Shown here piece by piece: positions 36,211 to 47,961 of a stretch of DNA of 64,000 nucleotides. The number at the start of each line of letters is the position of its first letter. The stretch's first letter is position 1. Made by a program: the position numbers and the translations under genes. This DNA comes from Flavobacteriales bacterium. GTDB taxonomy: Bacteria > Bacteroidota > Bacteroidia > Flavobacteriales > Flavobacteriaceae. The stretch is from positions 62,001 to 126,000 of the forward strand of contig JAGXRF010000001.1 in NCBI GenBank assembly GCA_018335925.1, in the 5' to 3' direction. A model generated the notes under the pieces. That model saw only the letters and a list, made by a program, of their open reading frames with translations. It was not told where the DNA came from and made no database searches.

Positions 36211-36843
36211 ATGGCTTTATTTGTTAAGATATATCCCGATAATCCCAACCCTAAAGAAATTCAAAGGGTAGTGGAAGTGCTTAAAAAAGGTGGTGTGATT
36301 ATTTACCCAACCGATACCGTGTATGGTTTTGGTTGCGACATTACCAACTCAAAGGCATTGGAAAAAGTAGCCAAATTAAAAGGAATTAAGCTTGAAAAAG
36401 CTAATTTGTCTTTTATCTGTCACGACTTAAGTAATATGTCGGACTATGTAAAGCAAATAGAAACTTCTACTTTTAAAATTCTAAAAAGTTTACTTCCTGG
36501 GCCATATACCTTTATTTTACCAGGCAACAACCAATTGCCAAAAGAGTTTAAAAAGAAAAAAACAGTTGGTATTCGTGTTCCTGATAACAATATCATACGA
36601 GAAATTGTCAAAGTTTTAGGAAACCCAATTGTTTCTACTTCTATTCATGATGATGATGAAATTGTAGAATACTCCACCGATCCTGAATTAATTTTTGAAA
36701 AGTGGCAAAACCAAGTCGATTTAATTATTGATGGTGGATATGGTGACAATGTTCCATCTACCATTATCGATTTATCAGAACCTATTCCTGTAATTGTTAG
36801 AGAAGGAAAAGGCTCCACAGAAATGTTTACAACTGATTGGTGA
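36211..36843 (+). CDS. Sua5/YciO/YrdC-family protein (probable threonylcarbamoyl-AMP synthase)
   Basis: 210 residues. The YrdC domain is complete: IIYPTDTVYGFGCDI, KLKGIKLEKANLSFICHDLSNMSDYV, LLPGPYTFILPG, TVGIRVPDNN, NPIVSTSIH, and GGYGDNVPSTIIDLSEPIPVIVREGKG. These enzymes make threonylcarbamoyl-AMP for the t6A37 modification of tRNA. The KxR/SxN pattern (here LKGIKLEKANLSF) is like the YciO subgroup, whose activity is weaker, so the exact role is less sure. It begins directly after the rplI terminator. Confidence 0.88.
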   Translation: MALFVKIYPDNPNPKEIQRVVEVLKKGGVIIYPTDTVYGFGCDITNSKALEKVAKLKGIKLEKANLSFICHDLSNMSDYVKQIETSTFKILKSLLPGPYTFILPGNNQLPKEFKKKKTVGIRVPDNNIIREIVKVLGNPIVSTSIHDDDEIVEYSTDPELIFEKWQNQVDLIIDGGYGDNVPSTIIDLSEPIPVIVREGKGSTEMFTTDW

Positions 36844-36911
36844 TTTCCTAAAGATAATAAACCAATTTTCTTTTTAAAATATGTACTTTCGTTTTCAATA
36901 TTTTTAGTTTT

Positions 36912-37970
36912 ATGTCTGCCAACACTTTCGGAAAACTTTTTACATTAACTACTTTTGGTGAATCGCATGGTTCTGCCATTGGTGGTGTGATTGATGGTTG
37001 TCCACCTAATATTTCTTTAGATTTAGAGGAAATCCAACGTCAATTAGATCGAAGAAAACCCGGACAGTCTAAAATTGTAACTCAAAGAAAAGAATCTGAC
37101 AGCTTAGAGTTTTTATCCGGAATGGTGCATGGGGTTACTACGGGTGCTCCAATAGGATTTATTATTAGAAACGAAAATCAAAAAAGTAAGGATTACGATC
37201 ATTTACAAGAGGCCTTTCGTCCAAATCATGCAGATTTTACTTATCAAAAAAAGTATGGCATTAGAGATGTTTCCGGAGGAGGAAGAAGTTCTGCCAGAGA
37301 AACTGCTTGTAGAGTTGTGGCTGGAGCCATAGCACAGCAAGTATTGAAAGATATTTCTATTCATGCATTTGTATCACAAGTTGGAACGATAGCTTTGGAA
37401 AAGCCTTACCAAGAATTAGACTTTGATCAAATTGAAGAAAATTTGGTTCGTTGTCCGGATATAGAAACGGCAATTAGAATGGAACAATACATCCAAGAGA
37501 TTAAAAAACAAGGCGATACTGTTGGAGGAGTCATTACCTGTGTGGTTAAAAATGTTCCGATTGGATTAGGGGAACCTATCTACCAAAAATTACATGCCCA
37601 ATTAGCCAATGCCATAATGAGTATCAATGCCGTAAAAGGTTTTGAATATGGAGATGGATTTGCTTCGGCAGCAAAAAAAGGGAGTGAGCACAACGATTTA
37701 TTTTTAGCAGATGGCACTACCAAAACCAATCATTCTGGTGGCATTCAAGGTGGAATAAGTAATGGGATGGATATTTATTTTCGTGTTGCTTTTAAACCTG
37801 TTGCTACCATTTTACAAAAACAACCAAGCATCAATCAATCGGGGGAAGAAATCATTTTAGAAGGCAAAGGTCGACATGATCCTTGCGTAGTTCCCAGAGC
37901 AGTACCAATTGTAGAAGCTATGACAGCCATGGTGTTGCTTGATGCGTATCTTTGGAATAAAATCTACTAA
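36912..37970 (+). CDS. aroC: Chorismate synthase
   Basis: Last step of the shikimate pathway: EPSP to chorismate, using reduced FMN. 352 residues, normal length. Family signatures: [67 protein letters not shown], and [26 protein letters not shown], and C-terminal [17 protein letters not shown]. No other aro genes are near. A TACTTTCG at 36884-36891 may be its -7 element. Confidence 0.97.
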   Translation: MSANTFGKLFTLTTFGESHGSAIGGVIDGCPPNISLDLEEIQRQLDRRKPGQSKIVTQRKESDSLEFLSGMVHGVTTGAPIGFIIRNENQKSKDYDHLQEAFRPNHADFTYQKKYGIRDVSGGGRSSARETACRVVAGAIAQQVLKDISIHAFVSQVGTIALEKPYQELDFDQIEENLVRCPDIETAIRMEQYIQEIKKQGDTVGGVITCVVKNVPIGLGEPIYQKLHAQLANAIMSINAVKGFEYGDGFASAAKKGSEHNDLFLADGTTKTNHSGGIQGGISNGMDIYFRVAFKPVATILQKQPSINQSGEEIILEGKGRHDPCVVPRAVPIVEAMTAMVLLDAYLWNKIY

Positions 37971-37995
37971 ACAATAACATTATTTAATCAAATAC

Positions 37996-39270
37996 ATGAA
38001 AAAACTTTCGTTGCCAGCCCAAATCATTCTTGCCATGATTTTTGGTTTACTCATTGGTTTCTTATTTAAAAATTTAGAACTTAAATGGGTAGTAGCCGAC
38101 TGGATTGCACCTTTTGGGAAGATATTTATCAATTTGCTTAAAATGATAGCAGTTCCGTTAATTGTGGTTTCTATTATTGTTGGTTTGGCTGACTTGAAAG
38201 ATATTGCAAAGGTTTCTGCTTTAGGGAAAAAGACGATTGGGTTGTATTTATTAACTACCTTTTCTGCAGTAACTATTGGTTTGGTTTTGGCAAATGTGAT
38301 TCAGCCAGGTAATTTTATCAAAGAAGAGTCAAGAGTTGCCCTTTTAGAAAGTTTTTCTAAAGATGCCAATCAGAAAATTGAATTAGCAGTTAAAACCAAA
38401 GAGAGTGGTCCATTACAGCCATTAGTAGATATTGTACCAGATAATTTTTTTGCAGCTTTAACCGATAATTCTAAAATGTTACAGGTAATTTTGTTTGTTA
38501 TTTTAATTGGTATAGGAATTATTTCAGTAAAAGAAGATAAAGTAAAACCTGTAGTTGATTTTTTTAAAGGCTTGAACGAAATTATCATGAAAATTATTGA
38601 TATCATCATGCTAGCAGCTCCCATAGGAGTTTTTGCTTTAATGGCTAGTTTGATGGTAGAAATCCCGGATTACTCCACCTTAAGTGCATTGCTAGTATAT
38701 GCATTTACAGTAGTGTTAGGTTTGGCAATTTTGGTTTTTGGTTTCTATCCTTTGTTGATAAAAGTAATTGGAAAGACTTCACCGAAAAGAGTGTTTCAAA
38801 ATATTTTACCAGCTCAATTATTGGCATTTAGCACTAGTAGTAGTGCTGCAACTTTACCAGTTACCATGGAAAGGGTTGTAGAGCATGTTGGGGTAGATGA
38901 AGAAGTGGCAAGTTTTGTACTGCCGTTAGGAGCCACCGTAAACATGGATGGAACTAGTTTATACCAAGCAGTAGCAGCCATTTTTATTGCTCAAGCAATG
39001 GGATTGAGTTTAGATTTATCAACCCAATTGATGATTATATTAACTGCAACTTTGGCTTCAATAGGCTCGGCTGCTGTGCCTAGTGCTGGAATGGTAATGT
39101 TGGTAATTGTTTTAGGTCAGGCTGGAATTCCGGAAGCTGGTTTGGCTTTGATTTTTGCTATTGACCGTCCGTTAGATATGTGTAGAACAGTGGTAAATGT
39201 TACTAGCGATGCTACAGTTGCCACAATCATTGCAAGCACCGAAGGTAAATTGCATGATGTTAACAGATAA
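37996..39270 (+). CDS. Dicarboxylate/amino acid:cation symporter (DAACS family)
   Basis: Sodium- or proton-coupled uptake of glutamate, aspartate or C4-dicarboxylates. 424 residues with eight membrane helices and two re-entrant hairpins expected. The serine-rich hairpin STSSSAATLPVTMERV and NMDGTSLYQAVAAIFIAQ are diagnostic, as is DRPLDMCRTVVNVTSDA near the C-terminus. The single gene follows aroC by 25 bases and ends in a two-way terminator. The substrate is not decidable from sequence. Confidence 0.94.
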   Translation: MKKLSLPAQIILAMIFGLLIGFLFKNLELKWVVADWIAPFGKIFINLLKMIAVPLIVVSIIVGLADLKDIAKVSALGKKTIGLYLLTTFSAVTIGLVLANVIQPGNFIKEESRVALLESFSKDANQKIELAVKTKESGPLQPLVDIVPDNFFAALTDNSKMLQVILFVILIGIGIISVKEDKVKPVVDFFKGLNEIIMKIIDIIMLAAPIGVFALMASLMVEIPDYSTLSALLVYAFTVVLGLAILVFGFYPLLIKVIGKTSPKRVFQNILPAQLLAFSTSSSAATLPVTMERVVEHVGVDEEVASFVLPLGATVNMDGTSLYQAVAAIFIAQAMGLSLDLSTQLMIILTATLASIGSAAVPSAGMVMLVIVLGQAGIPEAGLALIFAIDRPLDMCRTVVNVTSDATVATIIASTEGKLHDVNR

Positions 39271-39305
39271 AAAAAAGTCTGAATAGCATTTACTCAGACT
39301 TTTTT
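39271..39305. terminator. Two-way terminator between the symporter and DUF6952 genes
   Basis: AAAAAAGTCTGA and TCAGACTTTTTT pair over 12 bases with an 11-base loop; A-runs and T-runs flank both sides. It lies between convergent genes. Confidence 0.8.
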
Positions 39306-39324
39306 AAACTATAATTAAAAAAAA

Positions 39325-39585
39325 TTAGTTTTTATCAATAGCACCTAAAACTCTTTGCATAAATTCGTTTAGGGCTGTTTTTTGGTCTTTGCCTTCTTTT
39401 ATTAATTTTTGGACTTCTAATGCACCATACATGTTGGAGATTAATTCACCAATTACGTCTAATTCTTCGTCTTTTAATGAAGGTACTTCGATCAAATTTT
39501 CTAAAACTTCCAAAGTCTCAATAATGTAGTCCTGGTCGTTTTCTTCCATAAATTTGGTCAATTGTTTAATTACCGGTAGTTTCAT
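39325..39585 (-). CDS. DUF6952-like small protein
   Basis: 86 residues, acidic and probably all-helical (MKLPVIKQLTKFMEENDQDYIIETLEVLENLIEVPSLKDEELDVIGELISNMYGALEV). I recall this as DUF6952, a Bacteroidota family found beside thioredoxin and peroxiredoxin genes, as here. No cysteine is present, so it is not itself a redox carrier. It starts 3 bases after the thioredoxin stop codon and is likely co-transcribed. The role is unknown. Confidence 0.75.
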   Translation of the reverse strand: MKLPVIKQLTKFMEENDQDYIIETLEVLENLIEVPSLKDEELDVIGELISNMYGALEVQKLIKEGKDQKTALNEFMQRVLGAIDKN

Positions 39586-39587
39586 AA

Positions 39588-39899
39588 TTACGCAATTACT
39601 TCTTGAACCAATTCTCGCAAAACTTCTGCTTTGTTGGTTTGCGTTTGGTTAACCAATACTCCATTTTTAAAGGTTGCAAAAGTTGGTAGGTTATCAACTT
39701 TCGCAAATTTTCTAGATTCTGGAAATCTTTCTGCATCTACCAAAACAAATGGAATGGCTTCATTTTGGTTTGCCAGCATTTTGAATTTTGGCTTCATGAT
39801 TTTGCAATTACCACACCAAGATGCAGAATACTGAACTACCACTTTGTCATTTTGTTGTAACAACTCTTGTAAGTTGTCTTGTTCTATTTCTACAAACAT
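39588..39899 (-). CDS. Thioredoxin-family protein with WCGNC active site
   Basis: 103 residues, one thioredoxin fold. The redox motif is W28-C29-G30-N31-C32 (SASWCGNCKIMKP), with Asn in place of the usual Pro; the cis-Pro loop is NLPTFATFKNG. It is cytoplasmic (no signal peptide). It lies 81 bases downstream of the peroxiredoxin gene, so it may be the electron donor for that enzyme (inference). A hairpin lies between the two. Confidence 0.93.
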   Translation of the reverse strand: MFVEIEQDNLQELLQQNDKVVVQYSASWCGNCKIMKPKFKMLANQNEAIPFVLVDAERFPESRKFAKVDNLPTFATFKNGVLVNQTQTNKAEVLRELVQEVIA

Positions 39900-39919
39900 G
39901 TTGAAAATTTTAAAATAAA

Positions 39920-39961
39920 TCCGGAAAGAGACATAGGTCAGACATCATAGCTCTTCCCGGA
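39920..39961 (-). terminator. Hairpin between peroxiredoxin and thioredoxin genes
   Basis: TCCGGAAAGAG and CTCTTCCCGGA pair over 11 bases in the minus-strand RNA (one G-U that only pairs in that strand), with a 20-base loop, followed on the minus strand by TTTATTTT. It may be a partial terminator or processing site setting the ratio of the two products. Confidence 0.5.
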
Positions 39962-39980
39962 AATTCAGGTTAATATTTTT

Positions 39981-40616
39981 TTAGTTTTGACTTAAGTAAG
40001 CTGCAGTGCTTAATCTGTCAGCAGTCATCGCTTCTTTTCCTTCTTCCCAGTTTGCAGGACAAACTTCTCCTTTGGTTTGTACGTGGGTATAGGCATCAAT
40101 TAAACGCAAATATTCGTTTACGTTTCTTCCTAGTGGCATATCGTTCACACTTTCATGGAAAATTTTTCCTTCTTCATCAATCAAGTAAGTTGCTCTAAAG
40201 GTTACATTGCTACCAGATAACAATACCTCATCAACTTCTTCATTATATTCCTCCTCAATATCTAAAATCCCTAATAAACTAGATAAGTTACGAGTAGTAT
40301 CAGCAATTAATGGATAAGTTACCCCTTCAATTCCTCCATCTTTTTTGGAAGTATTTAACCATGCAAAGTGAACTTCATTAGTATCGCAAGAAGCTCCAAT
40401 TACTTTGGTATTTCTTTTTTCGAATTCTTCTAATGCATTTTGAAATGCGTGTAACTCAGTAGGGCATACAAAAGTGAAGTCTTTTGGATACCAAAACAAC
40501 AATACTTTTTGGTTGTTTTTGGTGGCTTCTTCAAAAACGTTGATTTTTAAGTTATCTCCTAAAAAAGAGATGGCATCTACTGATAAGTTTGGGAATTTTT
40601 TACCTACTAATGACAT
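39981..40616 (-). CDS. Peroxiredoxin, typical 2-Cys AhpC type
   Basis: Reduces hydrogen peroxide and organic peroxides. 211 residues. Peroxidatic C51 lies in KDFTFVCPTELHAF and resolving C186 in KGEVCPANW. FWYPKDF, GASCDTNEVHFAW and RATYLIDEEGKI are the usual blocks. The segment EEEYNEEVDEVLLSGSNV (about 121-138) is longer than in classical AhpC. No AhpF gene is near; the neighbouring thioredoxin is a likely reductant (inference). A -7 element lies at 40659-40652. Confidence 0.95.
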   Translation of the reverse strand: MSLVGKKFPNLSVDAISFLGDNLKINVFEEATKNNQKVLLFWYPKDFTFVCPTELHAFQNALEEFEKRNTKVIGASCDTNEVHFAWLNTSKKDGGIEGVTYPLIADTTRNLSSLLGILDIEEEYNEEVDEVLLSGSNVTFRATYLIDEEGKIFHESVNDMPLGRNVNEYLRLIDAYTHVQTKGEVCPANWEEGKEAMTADRLSTAAYLSQN

Positions 40617-40651
40617 GATGTTTCTGTTTTTAAATTATTTTCATTTGATTG

Positions 40652-40659
40652 CAAAATTA
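40652..40659 (-). promoter_or_regulatory. -7 element of the peroxiredoxin gene
   Basis: TAATTTTG on the minus strand matches TAnnTTTG, 35 bases before the ATG. Spacing to the nearest TTG is shorter than usual. Confidence 0.45.
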
Positions 40660-40707
40660 ACAAAAAATAATTCAAACATAAAGGTGATTTATGGATAGTT
40701 ATTATGA

Positions 40708-40730
40708 AATCATCAACAAATCTGATGATT
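40708..40730. promoter_or_regulatory. Inverted repeat upstream of the peroxiredoxin gene
   Basis: AATCATCA (40708-40715), 7 bases, TGATGATT (40723-40730): a perfect 8-base inverted repeat about 50 bases upstream of the -7 element. Its placement suits an activator site such as a LysR-type peroxide sensor, but no OxyR consensus is recognisable. Confidence 0.35.
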
Positions 40731-40802
40731 GTATATTATTCATTTTTTTGTGTTTTAAATTTTATAATGTGTTTTTTTAGGAAAAATTTATTGTGTATTT
40801 CA

Positions 40803-40827
40803 TAAAAAAACCACCCGAAGGTGGTTT
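40803..40827 (-). terminator. katG terminator
   Basis: In the minus-strand RNA an 8-base stem (AAACCACC with GGTGGTTT) is closed by a UUCG tetraloop and followed by a run of U. It starts 21 bases after the katG stop codon. Confidence 0.85.
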
Positions 40828-40848
40828 ATATTTTAAATTGAAAATTGA

Positions 40849-43077
<2,229 letters not shown>

Positions 43078-43148
43078 CCATTAAATTTAGTAAAAACAGA
43101 ATCAAAATCCTATTTGTTTATCAAAGTATAAAGAAAATTAATAAAGAA

Positions 43149-43922
43149 TTACAAAATCCCCAAAGCCAGTAGAAACGAAAGAAGCATCAGCATCCATGCA
43201 ATGCCATGTTTAAGCGTAGATAAAGTAACTTTTTTTAACCAATAGTTCCCCAACCAAGAGCCTAAAATTCCGGAGATAATAGCCGTTAATAAAAGTATTT
43301 GATAAGCTTGCCAATCAATTTTTTGAATTTGTTGGCTATATATGCCTAAACGAGTAAAATCTACCAAGGTAGAAATCACTACAGTGGTTCCAACAAACAA
43401 CTCCTTACTTAAACCACTTTTAATTAAAAAAGCACTTCTAAAAGCTCCTTGGTTTCCGGATAATCCTCCAAAAAAACCACTTAAAATTCCACCTATAGGC
43501 ATCCATTTTTTTGGAAATGCAAGCGATTGGAATTTGGGAATTATATCTAAGGAAGCAAAAATTAAGAGCAACAAACCAATGATTAGTTTGATAGGAGTAA
43601 TTTCAAAACTTTTTCCAAACATTTCGTAGGTATGCAATATAGGTAAATCAGACCACTGCAATAACAACCAAGAGCCTATCATTGCTGCTATTATTGCTGG
43701 TACTCCAAAATTTAGGATGATATTAATAGAAGCTTTTTTACCAACCAAAGCCCATTTGAATAAGTTATTAAAAAGATGCACAACAGCTGTTAATCCAATA
43801 GCGATATCTACAGGAAAGAATAACATCATAAAAGGGGTTAACAATGTCCCCAAACCAAACCCTGAAAAGAAAGTCAGCAAACAAATAATAAATGTAACAA
43901 TGCTAATTACTAGAACTTCCAT
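43149..43922 (-). CDS. TauE/SafE-family sulfite or anion exporter
   Basis: 257 residues with about eight membrane segments. The repeat motif GFGLGTLLTPFMMLFFPVDIAIGLTAVVHLFNNLFK and its second copy GGILSGFFGGLSGNQGAFRSAFLI are typical of TauE/SafE (COG0730). Members export sulfite, sulfoacetate or other small anions; the substrate here is unknown. Its start overlaps the last 20 bases of the DoxX gene, so translation is coupled. Confidence 0.92.
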   Translation of the reverse strand: MEVLVISIVTFIICLLTFFSGFGLGTLLTPFMMLFFPVDIAIGLTAVVHLFNNLFKWALVGKKASINIILNFGVPAIIAAMIGSWLLLQWSDLPILHTYEMFGKSFEITPIKLIIGLLLLIFASLDIIPKFQSLAFPKKWMPIGGILSGFFGGLSGNQGAFRSAFLIKSGLSKELFVGTTVVISTLVDFTRLGIYSQQIQKIDWQAYQILLLTAIISGILGSWLGNYWLKKVTLSTLKHGIAWMLMLLSFLLALGIL

Positions 43923-44352
43923 CTTGAATTTTTTTATGAAAATACCAATCTAATGACCATAAACCACTACCATTTATAAGGAGAAATACGCTTCCTAAAG
44001 TCATGGCCCAATCAGTTCTACTTCCGTGAAGCATTGCCCAAAAGCCTTCTTGTAAAAATACCGTTGACTTTGTTGATGTTATAGCAACCATCATAATGAT
44101 TAATAATGGGATGCTTGCCAATCTTGTTAAAAAACCAAGAATAATGAATAGTCCACAAACAACTTCAAAACTACCAACAAAAAAACCAAGAAATTCAGGT
44201 TCCGGTAAACTTATTTTTTCAAATCGGCCAGCCCCCCTGATATCAGGAAATAAAAATTTTTGAATTCCTTCTGATAAAAAAACCATCCCAACCATCAATC
44301 TAATTAAAACCAGACTTTTAGAAGGTGAGGTATCAAATAACAACTTTTTCAT
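43903..44352 (-). CDS. DoxX family membrane protein
   Basis: 149 residues with four membrane segments. KSLVLIRLMVGMVFLSEGIQKFLFP, FLGFFVGSFEVVCGLFIILGFLTRLASIPLLIIM and DWAMTLGSVFLLINGSGLWSLDWYF match DoxX/DUF4870-like proteins. The family is linked to thiosulfate:quinone oxidoreductase subunits in some archaea, but most bacterial members are uncharacterised. Pairing with a TauE-type exporter hints at sulfur-oxyanion metabolism (inference only). Confidence 0.88.
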   Translation of the reverse strand: MKKLLFDTSPSKSLVLIRLMVGMVFLSEGIQKFLFPDIRGAGRFEKISLPEPEFLGFFVGSFEVVCGLFIILGFLTRLASIPLLIIMMVAITSTKSTVFLQEGFWAMLHGSRTDWAMTLGSVFLLINGSGLWSLDWYFHKKIQDGSSSN

Positions 44353-44429
44353 TCAACTAAATTAATGAAAAATGAAAAACCATTAGGTATTAACAAGTGA
44401 TTTAACGGAAGTTTAAATGTTTCTAAATA

Positions 44430-45908
44430 TTATTTTAAACTTTTAATTTTTATTCTTAGTGCTGCAAATAGTAGAGTTACAAACGGACTCAAATAATTGA
44501 AAAAGGCGTAAGGTAAATACGCCATGGTATCCACATTCAAAACTCCTGCTTGGTAGGCACCGCAAGTGTTCCAAGGAATTAATACGGATGTTACCGTTCC
44601 GGAATCTTCTAAAGTTCGAGATAAATTTTCAGGTGCTAAATTTTGATCTTCATAGGCTTTGGCAAACATTTTTCCAGGAACTACTATAGCCAAATACTGG
44701 TCGGAAGCAGTTATGTTTAAGGCCAAACAACTAGCTACGGTACTAGCAAACAATCCAAAAGCAGTGTGAAATAATTTTAATAAAGCTGCTGTAATCGTTG
44801 CCAATGCACCAATAGCTTCCATAATCCCTCCAAAAACCATGGCACATAATATCAAGAAAATAGTTCCTAACATGCCACTCATTCCTTTGGCTGTAAATAA
44901 ATCAGCTAAAATCTCATTTTCGGTTGCAATTTTGGTTTGTACGGTAATGGCTTTCATCACCCCTCTGTATGCTTCAATAAAGTTTAACTCCGAAACACCA
45001 GCCACTTGTGCAACAATTTGCGGTTGGAAAATAAGTGCAAAAACAGCCCCCAACAAGGTACCAATTAACAAAGCAATTAATGGTTCTGTTTTTCTTACAA
45101 TCATAAATATTACCAATAAAGGCACTACAAATAAAATTGGAGTAATATGAAATTTTTGTGAGATATCTGACAAAGTTTGGGCAGCATTACTTGTACCATT
45201 GGTGTTAAGTTGTAAACCAATGATAAAAAATAAAATGATGGTAATTACAATAGTTGGAACTGTAGTAATGGTCATGTAACGAATGTGGGTAAACAAATCG
45301 GTTCCTGCCATAGCAGGTGCCAAGTTGGTAGTATCGGATAAAGGGGAAAGTTTATCTCCAAAATAAGCTCCAGATATTACTGCACCAGCCACCATCCCTA
45401 AAGGAATTTGTAGTGTATTTCCAATTCCTATCAATGCAATACCTACCGTTGCAGAGGTGGTCCAAGAACTTCCGGTGGCAATAGAAATCAATGCACAAAT
45501 TACCACACATGCCGGTAAAAAAATAGTTGGATTCAAAATATCTAACCCATAATATACCATGGCAGGAATGATGCCACTTATCAACCATGTTCCTGATAAT
45601 GCTCCTACAAACAACAAAATTAACAAAGCACCTGAGGTAGACTTGATATTTTTACCTACTTCCTCCATCATAGCAGCATAAGTAACTTTATTGCGAAATC
45701 CAACGATGGCTGCAACTGCTCCAGATAGAATTAAAATAAATTGGTTGGTTCCTGATAAAGCATCGTCTCCAAACCCTTTTACCACATTAAAACTCAACAT
45801 GGCTACCAAAAAGAAAACCGGAATTAAAGCTTCCCAAATACCTAACATTTGGTTTTCAATAATTGGTTCTTCAGTAGGGTCGGAAGGGTGTATATCTTGA
45901 CTTTTCAT
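44430..45908 (-). CDS. nhaC: Na+/H+ antiporter NhaC
   Basis: 492 residues with 11-12 membrane segments. IWEALIPVFFLVAMLSFNVV, SGTWLISGIIPAMVYYGLDILNPTIFLPACVVICALISIATGSSWTTSATVGIALIGIG, FGDKLSPLSDTTNLAPAMAGTDLFTHIRYM and LEDSGTVTSVLIPWNTCGAYQAGVL are NhaC hallmarks. It exports Na+ in exchange for H+ at alkaline or saline conditions. It is a single gene, divergent from parE with a 202-base gap. Confidence 0.94.
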   Translation of the reverse strand: MKSQDIHPSDPTEEPIIENQMLGIWEALIPVFFLVAMLSFNVVKGFGDDALSGTNQFILILSGAVAAIVGFRNKVTYAAMMEEVGKNIKSTSGALLILLFVGALSGTWLISGIIPAMVYYGLDILNPTIFLPACVVICALISIATGSSWTTSATVGIALIGIGNTLQIPLGMVAGAVISGAYFGDKLSPLSDTTNLAPAMAGTDLFTHIRYMTITTVPTIVITIILFFIIGLQLNTNGTSNAAQTLSDISQKFHITPILFVVPLLVIFMIVRKTEPLIALLIGTLLGAVFALIFQPQIVAQVAGVSELNFIEAYRGVMKAITVQTKIATENEILADLFTAKGMSGMLGTIFLILCAMVFGGIMEAIGALATITAALLKLFHTAFGLFASTVASCLALNITASDQYLAIVVPGKMFAKAYEDQNLAPENLSRTLEDSGTVTSVLIPWNTCGAYQAGVLNVDTMAYLPYAFFNYLSPFVTLLFAALRIKIKSLK

Positions 45909-46110
45909 AAGTTTATTTCAATTGAAACCGCAATTTATAACTATTTTTATTTTTTTGAATCCCTAATCTTATAAAATAACGTTTTGTGAAATTTTTGGTT
46001 TTGCAAAATAGTCCTGTTAATATCTCCAGCAATTCCTTTTGAAAAGTTTCTAAACAACTTATTGCAATTACTTGTGTTTTCTACTATATTAGCCAAAATT
46101 ACCCAAAAAT

Positions 46111-47961
46111 ATGTCGGATCAAATTCAATATAACGAAGATAACATACGCTCTCTTGATTGGAAAGAACACATCAGAATGCGTCCGGGGATGTATATCGGA
46201 AAGCTAGGGGATGGTTCCTCACCTGATGATGGTATTTACATATTATTGAAAGAAGTTTTAGACAATTGTATCGATGAGTTTGTGATGGGTGCTGGTAAAA
46301 CTATTGAGGTTACCTTGAAAGACAAATTGGTAACTGTAAGAGACTACGGAAGAGGCATTCCGTTAGGAAAAGTAGTTGATGTAGTTTCTAAAATGAATAC
46401 AGGTGGCAAATACGACTCTAAAGCATTCAAAAAATCGGTGGGATTAAATGGGGTAGGAACCAAGGCAGTAAATGCATTATCCACTTTTTTTAGAGTAGAA
46501 TCTGTAAGAGACAACAAACAAAAGGCAGCTGAATTTAGTGCAGGCGATTTGGTTTTAGAAGAAACTGAACAAGAATCTACCAAACGTAGAGGAACCAAAG
46601 TTGCTTTTGTTGCCGATGAGACGATTTTTAAAAACTACAAATATCGTCAGGAATACATCGTTAAGATGCTTAAAAACTATTGCTATCTTAACACTGGGTT
46701 GACCATTTATTACAACGGAGAAAAATTTATTTCTGAAAACGGATTGAAAGATTTGTTGGAAGAGAATATTTCGGAAGAAGACATGGTATATCCAATTATT
46801 CATTTGATTGGAGACGATATTGAAATGGCATTGACCCATAGCAAAACCCAATATTCTGAAGAGTATTATTCGTTTGTGAACGGACAAAATACTACACAAG
46901 GAGGCACCCATTTGAATGCCTTTAGGGAAGCAGTTGTAAAAACCATACGCGATTTTTACAACAAAAACTTTGAAGCCTCGGATGTGCGAAAATCTATTGT
47001 TTCTGCCATTTCCGTAAAAGTGGAAGAACCTGTTTTTGAATCGCAGACCAAAACCAAATTAGGTTCTACTGATATTGGGCCACAAGGCCCATCCGTAAGA
47101 AGCTTTATTGGAGATTTTATTGGAAAGCAACTCGACAACTTTTTACATAAAAATCCGGAAGTTGCAGATGCCTTGTTACGAAAAATATTACAAGCTGAAA
47201 GAGAGCGAAAAGAATTATCAGGAATAAGAAAACTAGCAAAAGAGCGTGCCAAAAAAGCAAGTTTGCACAACAAAAAATTACGCGATTGTCGGGTCCATTT
47301 AACCGATGCCAAAAACGATCGTTGTTTGGAAAGCACCTTGTTTATTACCGAAGGGGATTCCGCTTCGGGTTCCATCACCAAGTCAAGAGATGTCAATACC
47401 CAAGCGGTTTTTAGCTTGCGAGGAAAGCCCTTAAATTCGTATGGTATGACCAAAAAAATTGTCTACGAAAACGAAGAGTTTAATTTATTACAAGCTGCTT
47501 TAGACATTGAAGAAGATATTGGCAATTTACGTTACAACAACATTGTAATTGCTACCGATGCCGATGTGGATGGGATGCACATTCGGTTGCTTTTGATTAC
47601 TTTCTTTTTGCAATTTTTCCCGGAATTGATCAAAGAAGGACATTTGTTTATTTTACAAACTCCTTTGTTTAGGGTTCGTAACAAAAAAGAAACCATTTAT
47701 TGTTATTCTGAAGATGAACGTAAAGCTGCGATTGAAAAGCTAAAACCTAAGCCGGAAATTACCCGATTTAAAGGTTTGGGAGAAATTTCTCCGGATGAAT
47801 TCAAGCATTTTATTGGGCAAGATATGCGTTTAGACCCAGTGATGTTAGACAAAGCGATGAGTATTGAAAAGCTTCTTGAGTTTTACATGGGAAAAAATAC
47901 TCCGGAACGACAAGAATTTATCATTGACAATTTAAAAGTAGAATTAGATGTGGTGGAGTAA
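46111..47961 (+). CDS. parE: DNA topoisomerase IV subunit B
   Basis: ATPase subunit that with ParC decatenates daughter chromosomes. 616 residues, the size of ParE rather than the longer GyrB. The GHKL ATP-binding site has [22 protein letters not shown] and [14 protein letters not shown]. The Toprim part has [27 protein letters not shown] and [13 protein letters not shown]. It is followed, with a 14-base overlap, by a lipoprotein gene and then parC. It has a TATATTAG-like -7 just upstream. Confidence 0.95.
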   Translation: MSDQIQYNEDNIRSLDWKEHIRMRPGMYIGKLGDGSSPDDGIYILLKEVLDNCIDEFVMGAGKTIEVTLKDKLVTVRDYGRGIPLGKVVDVVSKMNTGGKYDSKAFKKSVGLNGVGTKAVNALSTFFRVESVRDNKQKAAEFSAGDLVLEETEQESTKRRGTKVAFVADETIFKNYKYRQEYIVKMLKNYCYLNTGLTIYYNGEKFISENGLKDLLEENISEEDMVYPIIHLIGDDIEMALTHSKTQYSEEYYSFVNGQNTTQGGTHLNAFREAVVKTIRDFYNKNFEASDVRKSIVSAISVKVEEPVFESQTKTKLGSTDIGPQGPSVRSFIGDFIGKQLDNFLHKNPEVADALLRKILQAERERKELSGIRKLAKERAKKASLHNKKLRDCRVHLTDAKNDRCLESTLFITEGDSASGSITKSRDVNTQAVFSLRGKPLNSYGMTKKIVYENEEFNLLQAALDIEEDIGNLRYNNIVIATDADVDGMHIRLLLITFFLQFFPELIKEGHLFILQTPLFRVRNKKETIYCYSEDERKAAIEKLKPKPEITRFKGLGEISPDEFKHFIGQDMRLDPVMLDKAMSIEKLLEFYMGKNTPERQEFIIDNLKVELDVVE

